Shown here: in pieces, positions 26,263-39,054 of the stretch
How positions within the stretch are numbered: position 1 is the stretch's first letter
Layout: every line of letters begins with the position of its first letter
From: Planctomycetaceae bacterium
GTDB taxonomy: Bacteria; Planctomycetota; UBA1135; GCA-002686595
Assembly: GCA_011525785.1 (NCBI GenBank)
Contig: WYBT01000041.1
Span: forward strand, 62,001 to 126,000
Length of the DNA stretch: 64,000 bases
Direction: 5' to 3'
Program-made: the position numbers and the translations under genes
The notes under the pieces: generated by a model
Databases searched by the model: none
Told to the model about the DNA's origin: nothing
What the model saw: only the letters and a program-made list of their open reading frames with translations

Positions 26263-26547
26263 ATGCACGTCTCCGAGTTCCAGGCGCTGATCGAGCGCAT
26301 CTACTACCAGCGCGACAGCGCCCGCGGTCTCTCGGGCACGCACATGTGGTTCTGCGAAGAGATCGGCGAGTTGACGCGCGCGCTGCGCCGCAACAAGCGC
26401 GAAGAACTCGAAGGCGAGTTCGCCGACGTGCTGGCCTGGCTGTCGACGCTGGCTTCGATGTCGGGCATCGATCTCGAGGCCGCCGCGCGCAAGAAGTACG
26501 AGCAGGGCTGCCCGCGCTGCCACGCCGCGCCCTGCGCCTGTCCGTGA
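26263..26547 (+). CDS. MazG-like nucleotide pyrophosphohydrolase
   Basis: This is a short 94-residue protein. The MazG metal-binding signature is present: CEEIGELTRAL, then ELEGEFADVLAWL, that is EExxE followed by ExxD. MazG-fold enzymes hydrolyse nucleoside triphosphates to the monophosphate and pyrophosphate, often as house-cleaning enzymes. The C-terminal tail CPRCHAAPCACP adds four cysteines that may bind a metal. It lies 38 bp after the phosphatase gene and 13 bp before priA. Confidence 0.85.
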   Translation: MHVSEFQALIERIYYQRDSARGLSGTHMWFCEEIGELTRALRRNKREELEGEFADVLAWLSTLASMSGIDLEAAARKKYEQGCPRCHAAPCACP

Positions 26548-26560
26548 GGGCGCTCCCGCC

Positions 26561-28870
26561 GTGGCGCGCGCCCGCAGTGGAGTGGCCGGTGGGCCGCTGC
26601 TGTTCGACCTCGGCCCCCAGTCGAGTGTCGCCGCGAGCGTCGCATCGGGCGCCGGCTACGCGCGCGTCGCGCTGAACAAACCGCTCGAGCGCGAGTTCAG
26701 CTACAGCGTCCCGCCGGAACTCGCTGAGCACGTGGCCGTGGGCATGCGCGTGGCCGTGCCGTTCGGGCCCAAGCGCGAGCTCGGCGTCGTGGTGGCGCTC
26801 GAACGCGAGTGCGAGCACGAGCCCGCGCGCATCAAGCCGATCCACAAGCTGCTCGACGAGCGGCCGCTCGTGGATGCCCAATTGCTCGGCCTCACGCGCT
26901 GGGTGGCGCAGCGCTACGCCTGCTCGTGGGGCGAGGCGCTGCACGCGTTGTTGCCGGCGGCGCTGAAGCACGAGAAGGGCGTGGCCAAGGTGCTCTACGT
27001 GCGCGCCAGCGAAGGCGTCGGCGACGAGCAACTGGCCGAACTCGAAGCGACGCAGCCCAAGCAGCACCGCCTGCTGCGCACGCTGATCGAACTGGGCGGC
27101 CGCATCGAGCTACGCGAGCTGTGCCAGCAGCTCAACCTCTCGGACTCCGCTGCGCGCAGCCTGCACAAGCGCGGCTGGGTGAGCATCGAGAAGCTCGCGG
27201 CCGCGCGCGACGAATTCGAGACAGCGGCTGCCTCGCGCCCGCGGCCGGCCGCGCTCCATCCGCAGCAGAGCGCCGCCCTCGCGCGCCTGGTCGCCGCGCT
27301 CGAGCGTGACAGCGGCTCGGCCTTCCTGCTGCAAGGCGTGACCGGCTCGGGCAAGACCGAGGTCTACCTCGCGCTCATCGAGCGCGCGCTCGCGCTCGGC
27401 CGCGGCGCGATCGTGCTGGTGCCCGAGATCGCGCTCACGCCGCAGACCGTCGGCTGGTTCCGCGCGCGCTTCGACGCGGTCGCTGTGCTGCACTCGAAGA
27501 TGAGCGACGCGCAGCGCCTGGGCGCGTGGCGGCGCGTGGCGAGCGGCGAGGCGCGCGTGGTGGTCGGCGCGCGCTCGGCCGTGTTCGCGCCGATGGAGCG
27601 GCTGGGCGTGATCGTCGTCGACGAAGAGCACGAGCCGTCGTTCAAGCAGGGCTCGACCCCGCGCTACCACGCCCGCGACGTCGCGATCGAGCGCGCGTTG
27701 CGCGCCAAGGCCGTGTGCGTGCTCGGCTCGGCCACGCCCTCGCTCGAGAGCTGGCAGGCCGCGCGCGAAGGCCGGCTCGAGCGCCTCGAACTCTCCGTGC
27801 GCATCAGCGACCACGGCGCGCCGCCGATCGAGGTCATCGACATGCGCAGCGAGCCGATCGGGCCCACGGGCCACAAGCTCTTCTCGCGCCGGTTGATGAC
27901 GCTGCTGGGCGAAACGCTCGCGCGCGGCGAGCAGGCGATCCTGTTCCAAAATCGCCGCGGTTTCGCGCCCGTGCTGTGGTGTTCGGGCTGCAAGCAGACC
28001 GTGTGCTGCGCGCACTGCGACGTCGCGCTCGCCTGGCACCAGCGCATCGCGCGGCTGGTGTGCCACTCCTGTTGCGAGGAGACGCGTCAGCCCAAGAACT
28101 GTCCGACCTGCACCAAGCCCGGGCTGCACTACGTCGGCGCCGGGGCCGAGCGCATCGAGCACGAGATCGCGCGCGCCGCGCCCAACGCGCGCGTGCGGCG
28201 CATGGACTCGGACACGATGAAGCGCCGCGAGGACTACGAGAGCACGCTAGCCGCGTTCGGCGCGGGCGAGATCGACGTGCTGGTCGGCACGCAGATGATC
28301 GCCAAGGGGCTCGATTTCCCGCGCGTGACGCTGGTGGGCATCGTCTCCGCGGACAGCGCGCTGCACCTGCCCGACTTCCGCGCTGCGGAGCGCACGTTCC
28401 AACTCATCAGTCAAGTCTCCGGGCGCGCGGGCCGCGGCGATCTCGCGGGGCGTATCGTGGTGCAGACGCTCGCGCCCACGCATCCGGCGATCACGCTCGC
28501 GGCCGCTCACGACTTCGAGGGCTTCGCGCGCGTCGAGAGCGAGCAGCGCGCGGAGCTCAACTACCCGCCGCACGGCGCGCTGGTGCGCTTGGTGTTCGAG
28601 GACGCGAGCGAGAAGGCCGTGATCGACGGCGCGCGTGAGTTCGCCGACCTCGTGCGCTCGCAGTTGGAGGCGCTCGAGGCGCACGAGGTCAGCGTGCTCG
28701 GCCCCGCGCCCGCGCCGATCTCGATGGCGCGCGGCCGCCATCGCCATCATCTGTTGATCAAAGCGCCGCGCGCGGGTCTCGACGCGGCGCTCGGGGCGAT
28801 ACGAGCTGCGCGCACGGCCTTGCGCTCGCTCGCGCCGACGATCGACGTCGACCCGGCCTCGATGCTCTGA
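26561..28870 (+). CDS. priA: Primosomal protein N' (replication restart helicase PriA)
   Basis: This is a 769-residue superfamily 2 DNA helicase, a normal PriA length. Motifs are GVTGSGKTEVYL (Walker A), VVDEEHEPSFKQ (DEEH box), LGSATPSLES, and four cysteine pairs for two zincs between CSGCKQTVCCAHC and CPTC. The N-terminal part is the DNA 3'-end binding domain (RVALNKPLEREFSYSVP). It reloads the replicative helicase at stalled forks. The start is GTG with GAGGG about 10 nt upstream. It shares a strand with the MazG-like gene 13 bp upstream. Confidence 0.95.
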   Translation: MARARSGVAGGPLLFDLGPQSSVAASVASGAGYARVALNKPLEREFSYSVPPELAEHVAVGMRVAVPFGPKRELGVVVALERECEHEPARIKPIHKLLDERPLVDAQLLGLTRWVAQRYACSWGEALHALLPAALKHEKGVAKVLYVRASEGVGDEQLAELEATQPKQHRLLRTLIELGGRIELRELCQQLNLSDSAARSLHKRGWVSIEKLAAARDEFETAAASRPRPAALHPQQSAALARLVAALERDSGSAFLLQGVTGSGKTEVYLALIERALALGRGAIVLVPEIALTPQTVGWFRARFDAVAVLHSKMSDAQRLGAWRRVASGEARVVVGARSAVFAPMERLGVIVVDEEHEPSFKQGSTPRYHARDVAIERALRAKAVCVLGSATPSLESWQAAREGRLERLELSVRISDHGAPPIEVIDMRSEPIGPTGHKLFSRRLMTLLGETLARGEQAILFQNRRGFAPVLWCSGCKQTVCCAHCDVALAWHQRIARLVCHSCCEETRQPKNCPTCTKPGLHYVGAGAERIEHEIARAAPNARVRRMDSDTMKRREDYESTLAAFGAGEIDVLVGTQMIAKGLDFPRVTLVGIVSADSALHLPDFRAAERTFQLISQVSGRAGRGDLAGRIVVQTLAPTHPAITLAAAHDFEGFARVESEQRAELNYPPHGALVRLVFEDASEKAVIDGAREFADLVRSQLEALEAHEVSVLGPAPAPISMARGRHRHHLLIKAPRAGLDAALGAIRAARTALRSLAPTIDVDPASML

Positions 28871-28964
28871 GGCCGCGTTCTCCTCGCCGCGTTGTCGCTT
28901 CCGACGCACGCGGTTACGGTGGTCCGCGCGGCGCGTGGTGCGCCGCCCCCCGAGAGCTTCGCCG

Positions 28965-30140
28965 ATGAGAATCGCCCCGTTGTGCGCCGCTGTGTTCGCC
29001 GTGTGCCTCGTTGCAGACGCTGCGAACGCCCAAAACCAGGCCCTGAAGTGCTCGACCAGCCCGCAGACGGGCTACATCGACCTGCCGGCGTCGCCGCTGC
29101 TCGCTGCGCCGCAGTTCACGCTCGAGGCCTGGGTCACGTACGACGACAGCACGCTGCCCAGCGGCTGGATCTACCCGACGATCGGTCGCAAGAACTTCGT
29201 GCAGGGCGTAGCCGAGTGGTTCCTGCGCGTCGACGCCGGCAACTCGCAGCAGCGCGTGCTGCGCCTGTGGATCAACGGCTCGGGCGGCGTGGTGAACGTC
29301 ACCTGGCCGTTCGCGCCCGGAACGATGGTGAACTGGACGCACGTCGCCGCGACCTACGACGGCTCGAGCGCGATCCTGTACGTCAACGGCGCGCAGGTCG
29401 CGCAGTCCGCGGGCACGGGACCGCTGGTCGAGTTGGGCTCAGTCGCGCGCATCGGCGCAGGCGACACCGCGCCTGGCAGCGCGAACGAGCGTTGGAACGG
29501 GCTCATCGACGAAGTGCGCATCTGGTCGGTCGCGCGCTCGGGCGCCGAGATCGCCGCCGGCCAGTTCCAGCAGATTCCCTCGGCGCCGGGCCTGAGCGGC
29601 TCCTATCGACTCGATGGCAATGGCGCCGACGCGTCGGGCAACAACCTGCACGGGACGCTGGTCGCGAGCCCGACCTTCGTGACGATCAGTTCGCCCGCGG
29701 GCCCGGGTGTGTACTGCACCGCCGGCACGACGACGAACGGCTGCACGGCTTCGATCGCGGCCAGCTCGAACCCGCGCGTGGGCCACAACGGCGGCTGCCA
29801 GATCACGATCAGCGCCGTCGAAGGCCAGAAGACCGGCATCGTGTTCTACGGACTCGCCGCGCTGCCGCAGCCCTGGTGCCCGGGCGGCGCCGGCTCGAGC
29901 CTGTTGTGCGTAAAGCCGCCGACGCAGCGCTCGTTCCCGCAGAACTCGCTCGGCGTCGCCGGCCAGTGCAACGGAACGCTGCAACTCGACTGGGACACGT
30001 TCCAGCTCGCCAATCCCGGCGGCCTCGGCGCGCCCTTCGCGGTCGGCTCGCGCGCCTACGTGCAGGGCTGGTTCCGCGATCCGCAGTCGTGCCGCACGAC
30101 GAGCCTCTCGAACGCGGTCGAGCTGACGTATCAGCCGTGA
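28965..30140 (+). CDS. Exported LamG-domain protein with shared C-terminal module
   Basis: The ATG at 28965 (391 residues) begins with a signal peptide (LCAAVFAVCLVADAANA). Residues about 35-205 are a LamG/concanavalin-like sandwich (FTLEAWVTYDD, WTHVAATYDGSSAILYVNG, WNGLIDEVRIWSVARSG). Such domains bind glycans or proteins. The last 140 residues, from VYCTAG, form the cysteine-containing module also found at the ends of three other exported proteins in this window (TGIVFYG, LLCVKPPTQRSF, YVQGWFRDPQS). It stands alone after priA, with a weak GAGAG site before the start. Confidence 0.85.
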   Translation: MRIAPLCAAVFAVCLVADAANAQNQALKCSTSPQTGYIDLPASPLLAAPQFTLEAWVTYDDSTLPSGWIYPTIGRKNFVQGVAEWFLRVDAGNSQQRVLRLWINGSGGVVNVTWPFAPGTMVNWTHVAATYDGSSAILYVNGAQVAQSAGTGPLVELGSVARIGAGDTAPGSANERWNGLIDEVRIWSVARSGAEIAAGQFQQIPSAPGLSGSYRLDGNGADASGNNLHGTLVASPTFVTISSPAGPGVYCTAGTTTNGCTASIAASSNPRVGHNGGCQITISAVEGQKTGIVFYGLAALPQPWCPGGAGSSLLCVKPPTQRSFPQNSLGVAGQCNGTLQLDWDTFQLANPGGLGAPFAVGSRAYVQGWFRDPQSCRTTSLSNAVELTYQP

Positions 30141-30141
30141 G

Positions 30142-30699
30142 GTGAACGTGCGGCGACGCATGGACTCGCGATGGATGTGGGCGATCGTTCCAGCGGCGGC
30201 GTTCGCTGCTGTTGGATGCGTCGCGCGTTCGCCTGACGAGGCTCTGCCGGAGTTGGAGGTCACGCTCCGCTACCTGAGGACGGAGAAGCTGACGACGTTC
30301 GGCGCGCAAGACACTCGCTACATGGATGTCTTCGAGTTGCAGAACCACACCGATGCCCGTATCCGGTGCACTGTGCTCTCCAGTGGCGAGGTCGTCGGGA
30401 CAGTCGAAGTGCTTGCGGCTGACAACACGTGGCAGGATGAGAGCAGTCGAATCTGCGTCTTCGGCTCGCACCGCACGATCGTCGAGCCGGGCGAGTCGGC
30501 CGAGGTCCGGCGCTTCAGTTGGCTGCGCCTGTCGCGCTTCTCGCTCGACGTGGGAGTGCTTTCCGAGCAAGCGTTCAACGACGCTCGCACGTATCCAGTG
30601 CGTTGGATCACGGCGACAACAGAGCCCTACGACTCGTCGCTCGCGGCGCCCGGGGCCGAGCCTGTGCTCACCTGGCGCGAGCGCGCGCACGCCAAGTAG
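30142..30699 (+). CDS. Lipoprotein of unknown function
   Basis: It is predicted as a lipoprotein of about 180 residues. The N-terminal RWMWAIVPAAAFAAVGC ends in an AAVGC lipobox. The mature part has beta strands such as ELEVTLRYLRTEKLTTF and SAEVRRFSWLRLSRFSLDVG, with a conserved-looking pair of cysteines (RIRCTVL, RICVFG). The GTG at 30142 directly follows the previous stop, but the ATG at 30160 is an equally plausible start. No catalytic residues are recognised. It probably belongs to the same transcript as the LamG protein gene. Confidence 0.7.
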   Translation: MNVRRRMDSRWMWAIVPAAAFAAVGCVARSPDEALPELEVTLRYLRTEKLTTFGAQDTRYMDVFELQNHTDARIRCTVLSSGEVVGTVEVLAADNTWQDESSRICVFGSHRTIVEPGESAEVRRFSWLRLSRFSLDVGVLSEQAFNDARTYPVRWITATTEPYDSSLAAPGAEPVLTWRERAHAK

Positions 30700-30736
30700 T
30701 CGGCGACGCGGGATCCCTCGGCTCAGGGGCAAACGC

Positions 30737-30883
30737 TTAGAGGCGCTCGCGCTCGAGCTGCACGACGTGCTCGGTGAACTGGCCAGCGCGCACTTCGATC
30801 GACTGCACAGGCGGCTGGCGGTAGCCCGGGAGCTTGGGCAGCTGGAGCTGGTAGAGGCCGGGCTCGCTGAGCATCCAGCGCGA
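30737..30883 (-). pseudogene. Remnant: C-terminal tail of an exported beta-rich protein
   Basis: The last 49 codons before a stop at 30737 read like a genuine C-terminus: SEPGLYQLQLPKLPGYR, then IEVRAGQFTEHVVQLERE. This resembles the end of a Cna-B or carboxypeptidase-regulatory-type beta-sandwich protein. No start or upstream portion exists: the frame runs into low-complexity sequence and then into the 3' end of the 30915-32165 gene. It looks like the stump of a gene whose 5' part was replaced or deleted. Confidence is moderate because it rests on one short stretch. Confidence 0.45.
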
Positions 30884-30914
30884 AACCGCACGACCGCTCG
30901 CCGCCCCGTCGCCG

Positions 30915-32165
30915 TCAGGGGGCGATGCCGAAGCGGAGAGCGTCGCTGCGCACGGTGGAGAAGCTGACGCCAGGATCGCGCGACCAGAACTGCGCGTAGG
31001 CGATTGCGCCGGCGACGAGTGCGGGATCGACACCGGACTGGATCCAGGCGTCGAAGTCGAAGCTGTAGACGCCGCTGCAGTCGTTGCCGCTCGTCGATCC
31101 GCCGGAGTTGAGCAGCGACGACCGGCGCACGGGGGCGCGCACGCACAGCCATCCGCCCTGGTACGCGAGCGACTGCGCTTCGAAGCCGTAGAACAGCAGG
31201 CCTGGGCGCTGATTGAGCTGTGCGTTGCAGGCGATCACGAAAGGCGATCCGCTCGCGCTGGCCGAGCCCGTGGCAGAGATCGACGGCGTGCATCCCAGGC
31301 TGTTGGTCTTGGAAGTGCAGTAGGCCGTCGGCGCCGGTGCGTAGCTCGCATCGAAGGTCAGCGCGCCCATGTCGCGGCGCGAGCCATCCGGATCGACGGG
31401 CGCCGCGGGGTCTCCCGCGTCGATCACCGGCGACCCCGGGCTGGGTGCGTAGTCCTCGTGGATCCAGCTCCACAAGAGCGGGTCGCCTTCGATGTTGCCA
31501 GGACCGCTGGGGGCCGGCAGTCCCAGCTCCACCAGCGAGTAGTGGAACGTCACCAGGTCGGGGTCGACGCTGACGTCTGCGTGCTCGCTGCCGGCCACGA
31601 TCGAGCTGCGCACCTCACCCTCTCCCCCGAACGCAGCCATGCCGACGCCTTCCCAGTTGTCGACGATCGTGCACTCGGTCACGGAACTCCAGTCGTCGAA
31701 GCGGACCCCGACACCGATCGCACCGCTGCCGAGCTTGCGGTGCCCGCGAACGATGCAGCGGCGCAGCAGCGTATTGGCCAGGTCCACGCCGATAGTGCTG
31801 TGGTTCGGGCTGCCCAGCACCGTGAAACCCTCGACGCGCGTCTGACCGCCGAGACCAAAGAAGCGCGCGTCCACGACCTTGCCGCTGTTCACCGCTCGGA
31901 TGACCGTGGCGAGCGGACCGTGCGAGCTCTCGAGCGCGAGCCGCTTGGCGCCGAACACGACGCTCTCCGCGTAAACGCCCGGCGCAACCACGATGCGATC
32001 CCCGCTGACGGTCGAGGGGCGCGAGATCGCGTACTGGATCGACGTGAAAGGAGCGCTCGGCGAGCCGCTCCCCGGCGGGACGGCTTGAGCGTCGACGTAC
32101 CACGTCGACCGACCAAGCGCCGGAAGGACGAACAGCAGGGAAGTGAGGAGCTGGAGCTTGTTCAT
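30915..32165 (-). CDS. Exported parallel beta-helix protein with shared C-terminal module
   Basis: The ATG at 32165 gives 416 residues beginning with a signal peptide (LLTSLLFVLPALGRS). Residues about 20-290 show a right-handed beta-helix pattern (YVDAQA, TSIQYAIS, GDRIVVAPGVY, VIRAVNSGKVVDA, VEGFTVLGSPNHST, LLRRCIVRGH) as in DUF1565/pectate-lyase-like proteins. The last 135 residues, from AYCTSKTNSLGC, form the shared module (GLLFYGFEA, WLCVRAPVRRSS, YAQFWSRDPG, FGIAP). No pectate lyase catalytic cluster was recognised. A surface or extracellular location is likely. Confidence 0.85.
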   Translation of the reverse strand: MNKLQLLTSLLFVLPALGRSTWYVDAQAVPPGSGSPSAPFTSIQYAISRPSTVSGDRIVVAPGVYAESVVFGAKRLALESSHGPLATVIRAVNSGKVVDARFFGLGGQTRVEGFTVLGSPNHSTIGVDLANTLLRRCIVRGHRKLGSGAIGVGVRFDDWSSVTECTIVDNWEGVGMAAFGGEGEVRSSIVAGSEHADVSVDPDLVTFHYSLVELGLPAPSGPGNIEGDPLLWSWIHEDYAPSPGSPVIDAGDPAAPVDPDGSRRDMGALTFDASYAPAPTAYCTSKTNSLGCTPSISATGSASASGSPFVIACNAQLNQRPGLLFYGFEAQSLAYQGGWLCVRAPVRRSSLLNSGGSTSGNDCSGVYSFDFDAWIQSGVDPALVAGAIAYAQFWSRDPGVSFSTVRSDALRFGIAP

Positions 32166-32342
32166 GTCGAGATCAACATGCCGCTCGAGCGGCGCCGGGT
32201 TGCGCAAGTCAGGGACTTCTTGCCGCGTCTACGTCGCGAGCGGGTCCTGCGGTCGACGTCCTGGACGGAGCCCTGCGCGACCCTTGGAAGCGGAGCGGCG
32301 ATCAGGGCTTGAAGCGTCTCGAGCCGGATCTTCGATCGCGCC

Positions 32343-35573
<3,231 letters not shown>

Positions 35574-35628
35574 GCCAAGAGCATAGGCGGCGGCTGCAAT
35601 TGCGAACGCACCGCGTATTCTCGCGCCC

Positions 35629-37305
<1,677 letters not shown>

Positions 37306-37308
37306 AGC

Positions 37309-38955
37309 TTGGGCGTGCGAGAACTTCTCCAGCGAATCGTGCGCGCGCTCCGCGGCAGTTGGCTGCGTTTGTCGAGCGCGCGGGCCGTGTTGCCGTGTCT
37401 GCTGCTGCTCGCGCTGCTCGGCGCGGTGCAGCGCGCGGTGTTCATGCCGCCGTGGGGGCTGATGGACGAGGCGCAGCACCTGCACTACGCGCACGCGCTC
37501 GCCGAGCGCGCAGTCGCACCGCTCGCGGGCCGCGACCTGCTGTCGCAGGAGATCGTCGACAGTCTGTTCGCGACGCGCCGCTGGGAACTGTTCCGCTGGG
37601 AGACGCCAAGCGAGCGCGCGCCCGAGCAGTTGGGCCTCGCCGGGCAGTCGTACGAGGGCTACCACCCGCCGCTGTACTACGCGCTCGGGGCGGCGCTGCA
37701 CTCCGTGTGGGGCGGGGAGCTGCTCGCGGAGTTGTACGGACTGCGGCTAGTGTCGGTGGCGCTCTCGATGTTGACGTTGCTCGTCGCGCTGCTCGCGGCG
37801 CGCGAGGTGTTTCCGACGCGGCCTGCGGTGGCCCTGCTCGCTGTTGCGTTGCTCGCGGCGATTCCAGAGCGAGTACACGCGGTCTCGCGCGTCAACAACG
37901 ACGTGCTGCTCGAGCTGTGGGGCGCGCTCGCGACCTGGGCCTGCGTGCGCATCTGCGTGCGCGGCGCGAGTTGGGGCGCGAGCGTGGCGCTCGCCATTGC
38001 CCTGTGCGCCGGCGTGTGGACCAAGACGTCGATGGTCGCGCTCGCGCCGCTGCCAGCTGTCGCGTTCGCGCTGCGGCGCGCAGACCGTGGCGTGTGGCTG
38101 AAGGCGGCGAGCGTTGCGCTGCTCGTCGCGCTCGGCGTGTGGCCGCTGATCGCGCGCAACCTCGAGCGCTACGGCGACTGGAGCGGCTTTTCGGGCTTCC
38201 TGACGGCGGCGGGGGACTGGTGGGGCGAGCGCGAGGTGTCCGCCGCTGGCGTGCTGCGCGCGCTGTATGACAGCTTCACGCGCCCGTGGGTCATCTGGCA
38301 GCGCGGAATGCACGAGATGCACAGCCCGGCGGTGAGGGCGCTTTCCGCGGCGTTCGGCGCAGTTGCTGTGCTCGCAGCCTTCGGCGCCGCCCGCGTGGCT
38401 CGCGCGGCGCTTGCTGACGCTCGCTCGTCGTCAGCGGGAGCTGGTCCTTCTTCGGCGTCGACGCGCAGCACTCTCGCGCCGACCGCCCACGTTCCCCACG
38501 CGCCCAGCGCCTCGCGCCGTGCTGAACTCGCGCTGTTCGCCGCTGCGTTCACCGCTGTCGCGGCGCTGGTGTACGCCGTGCAAGTCGGCAAGATCCCGTT
38601 GATCAACGCGCGCTTCCTCGCGCCGTTCTCGACCGCGATCGCTCTCGCACTCGCGCGCGGTCTGAGCCTGACGCGCAGCGGCCGAGCACTCAGCGCTCCG
38701 CTCGTGCTCGCGCTCTTCGCGCTCACGCCCGTGCTGCTACTTGGCAGCGAGCTGCAGTACTTCTACTGGCCGCGCGACGCCGCAGCCGCCGGACTCGACC
38801 TCGCCGCGAAGCTGCGGGCCTACGCCTCGAACATCGCCGCCGACCGCCCGGGCTTCGCAGTGGCGCTGCAACTCCTCGCGCCGCCGCTCTACGCCCTCGC
38901 GCTCGGCGGGCTGGGCTACGCGTGGCTGCGTCGGGCGTGGCTGCGCTCGCGCTGA
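37309..38955 (+). CDS. Polytopic membrane protein, GT-C-like glycosyltransferase (DUF2142-like)
   Basis: This is a 548-residue protein with about ten hydrophobic helices (for example LPCLLLLALLGAV, LAIALCAGVWTKTSM, LVLALFALTPVLLLG). A first-loop motif PWGLMDEAQHLHYA, with an acidic pair soon after the first helix, matches GT-C enzymes that use lipid-phosphate sugar donors at the outer face of the membrane. Later loops include YEGYHPPLYY. The start is a TTG or the GTG 6 bp downstream. It is 3 bp after the gamma-glutamyltransferase stop and is probably translationally linked to it. The acceptor is unknown. Confidence 0.8.
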   Translation: MGVRELLQRIVRALRGSWLRLSSARAVLPCLLLLALLGAVQRAVFMPPWGLMDEAQHLHYAHALAERAVAPLAGRDLLSQEIVDSLFATRRWELFRWETPSERAPEQLGLAGQSYEGYHPPLYYALGAALHSVWGGELLAELYGLRLVSVALSMLTLLVALLAAREVFPTRPAVALLAVALLAAIPERVHAVSRVNNDVLLELWGALATWACVRICVRGASWGASVALAIALCAGVWTKTSMVALAPLPAVAFALRRADRGVWLKAASVALLVALGVWPLIARNLERYGDWSGFSGFLTAAGDWWGEREVSAAGVLRALYDSFTRPWVIWQRGMHEMHSPAVRALSAAFGAVAVLAAFGAARVARAALADARSSSAGAGPSSASTRSTLAPTAHVPHAPSASRRAELALFAAAFTAVAALVYAVQVGKIPLINARFLAPFSTAIALALARGLSLTRSGRALSAPLVLALFALTPVLLLGSELQYFYWPRDAAAAGLDLAAKLRAYASNIAADRPGFAVALQLLAPPLYALALGGLGYAWLRRAWLRSR

Positions 38956-39054
38956 GCTGACGCGAAGTGCGGGGCGAGCCCACGGTCTCGTTGCGATTGT
39001 TGAAGGGGCGTCCGCGACTTGATCCGTGCTCTTGGCACTCGCTACTGTCAGCGC

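Noticed and set aside
24476..27067. Very long antisense open frame (863 codons), and similar ones at 1533-3068 and 13302-15791
   Set aside because: High GC at third codon positions leaves the complementary frames free of stops. Their translations are Arg/Ala/Asp/His-rich and lack domains, while the opposite strand encodes well-recognised proteins.
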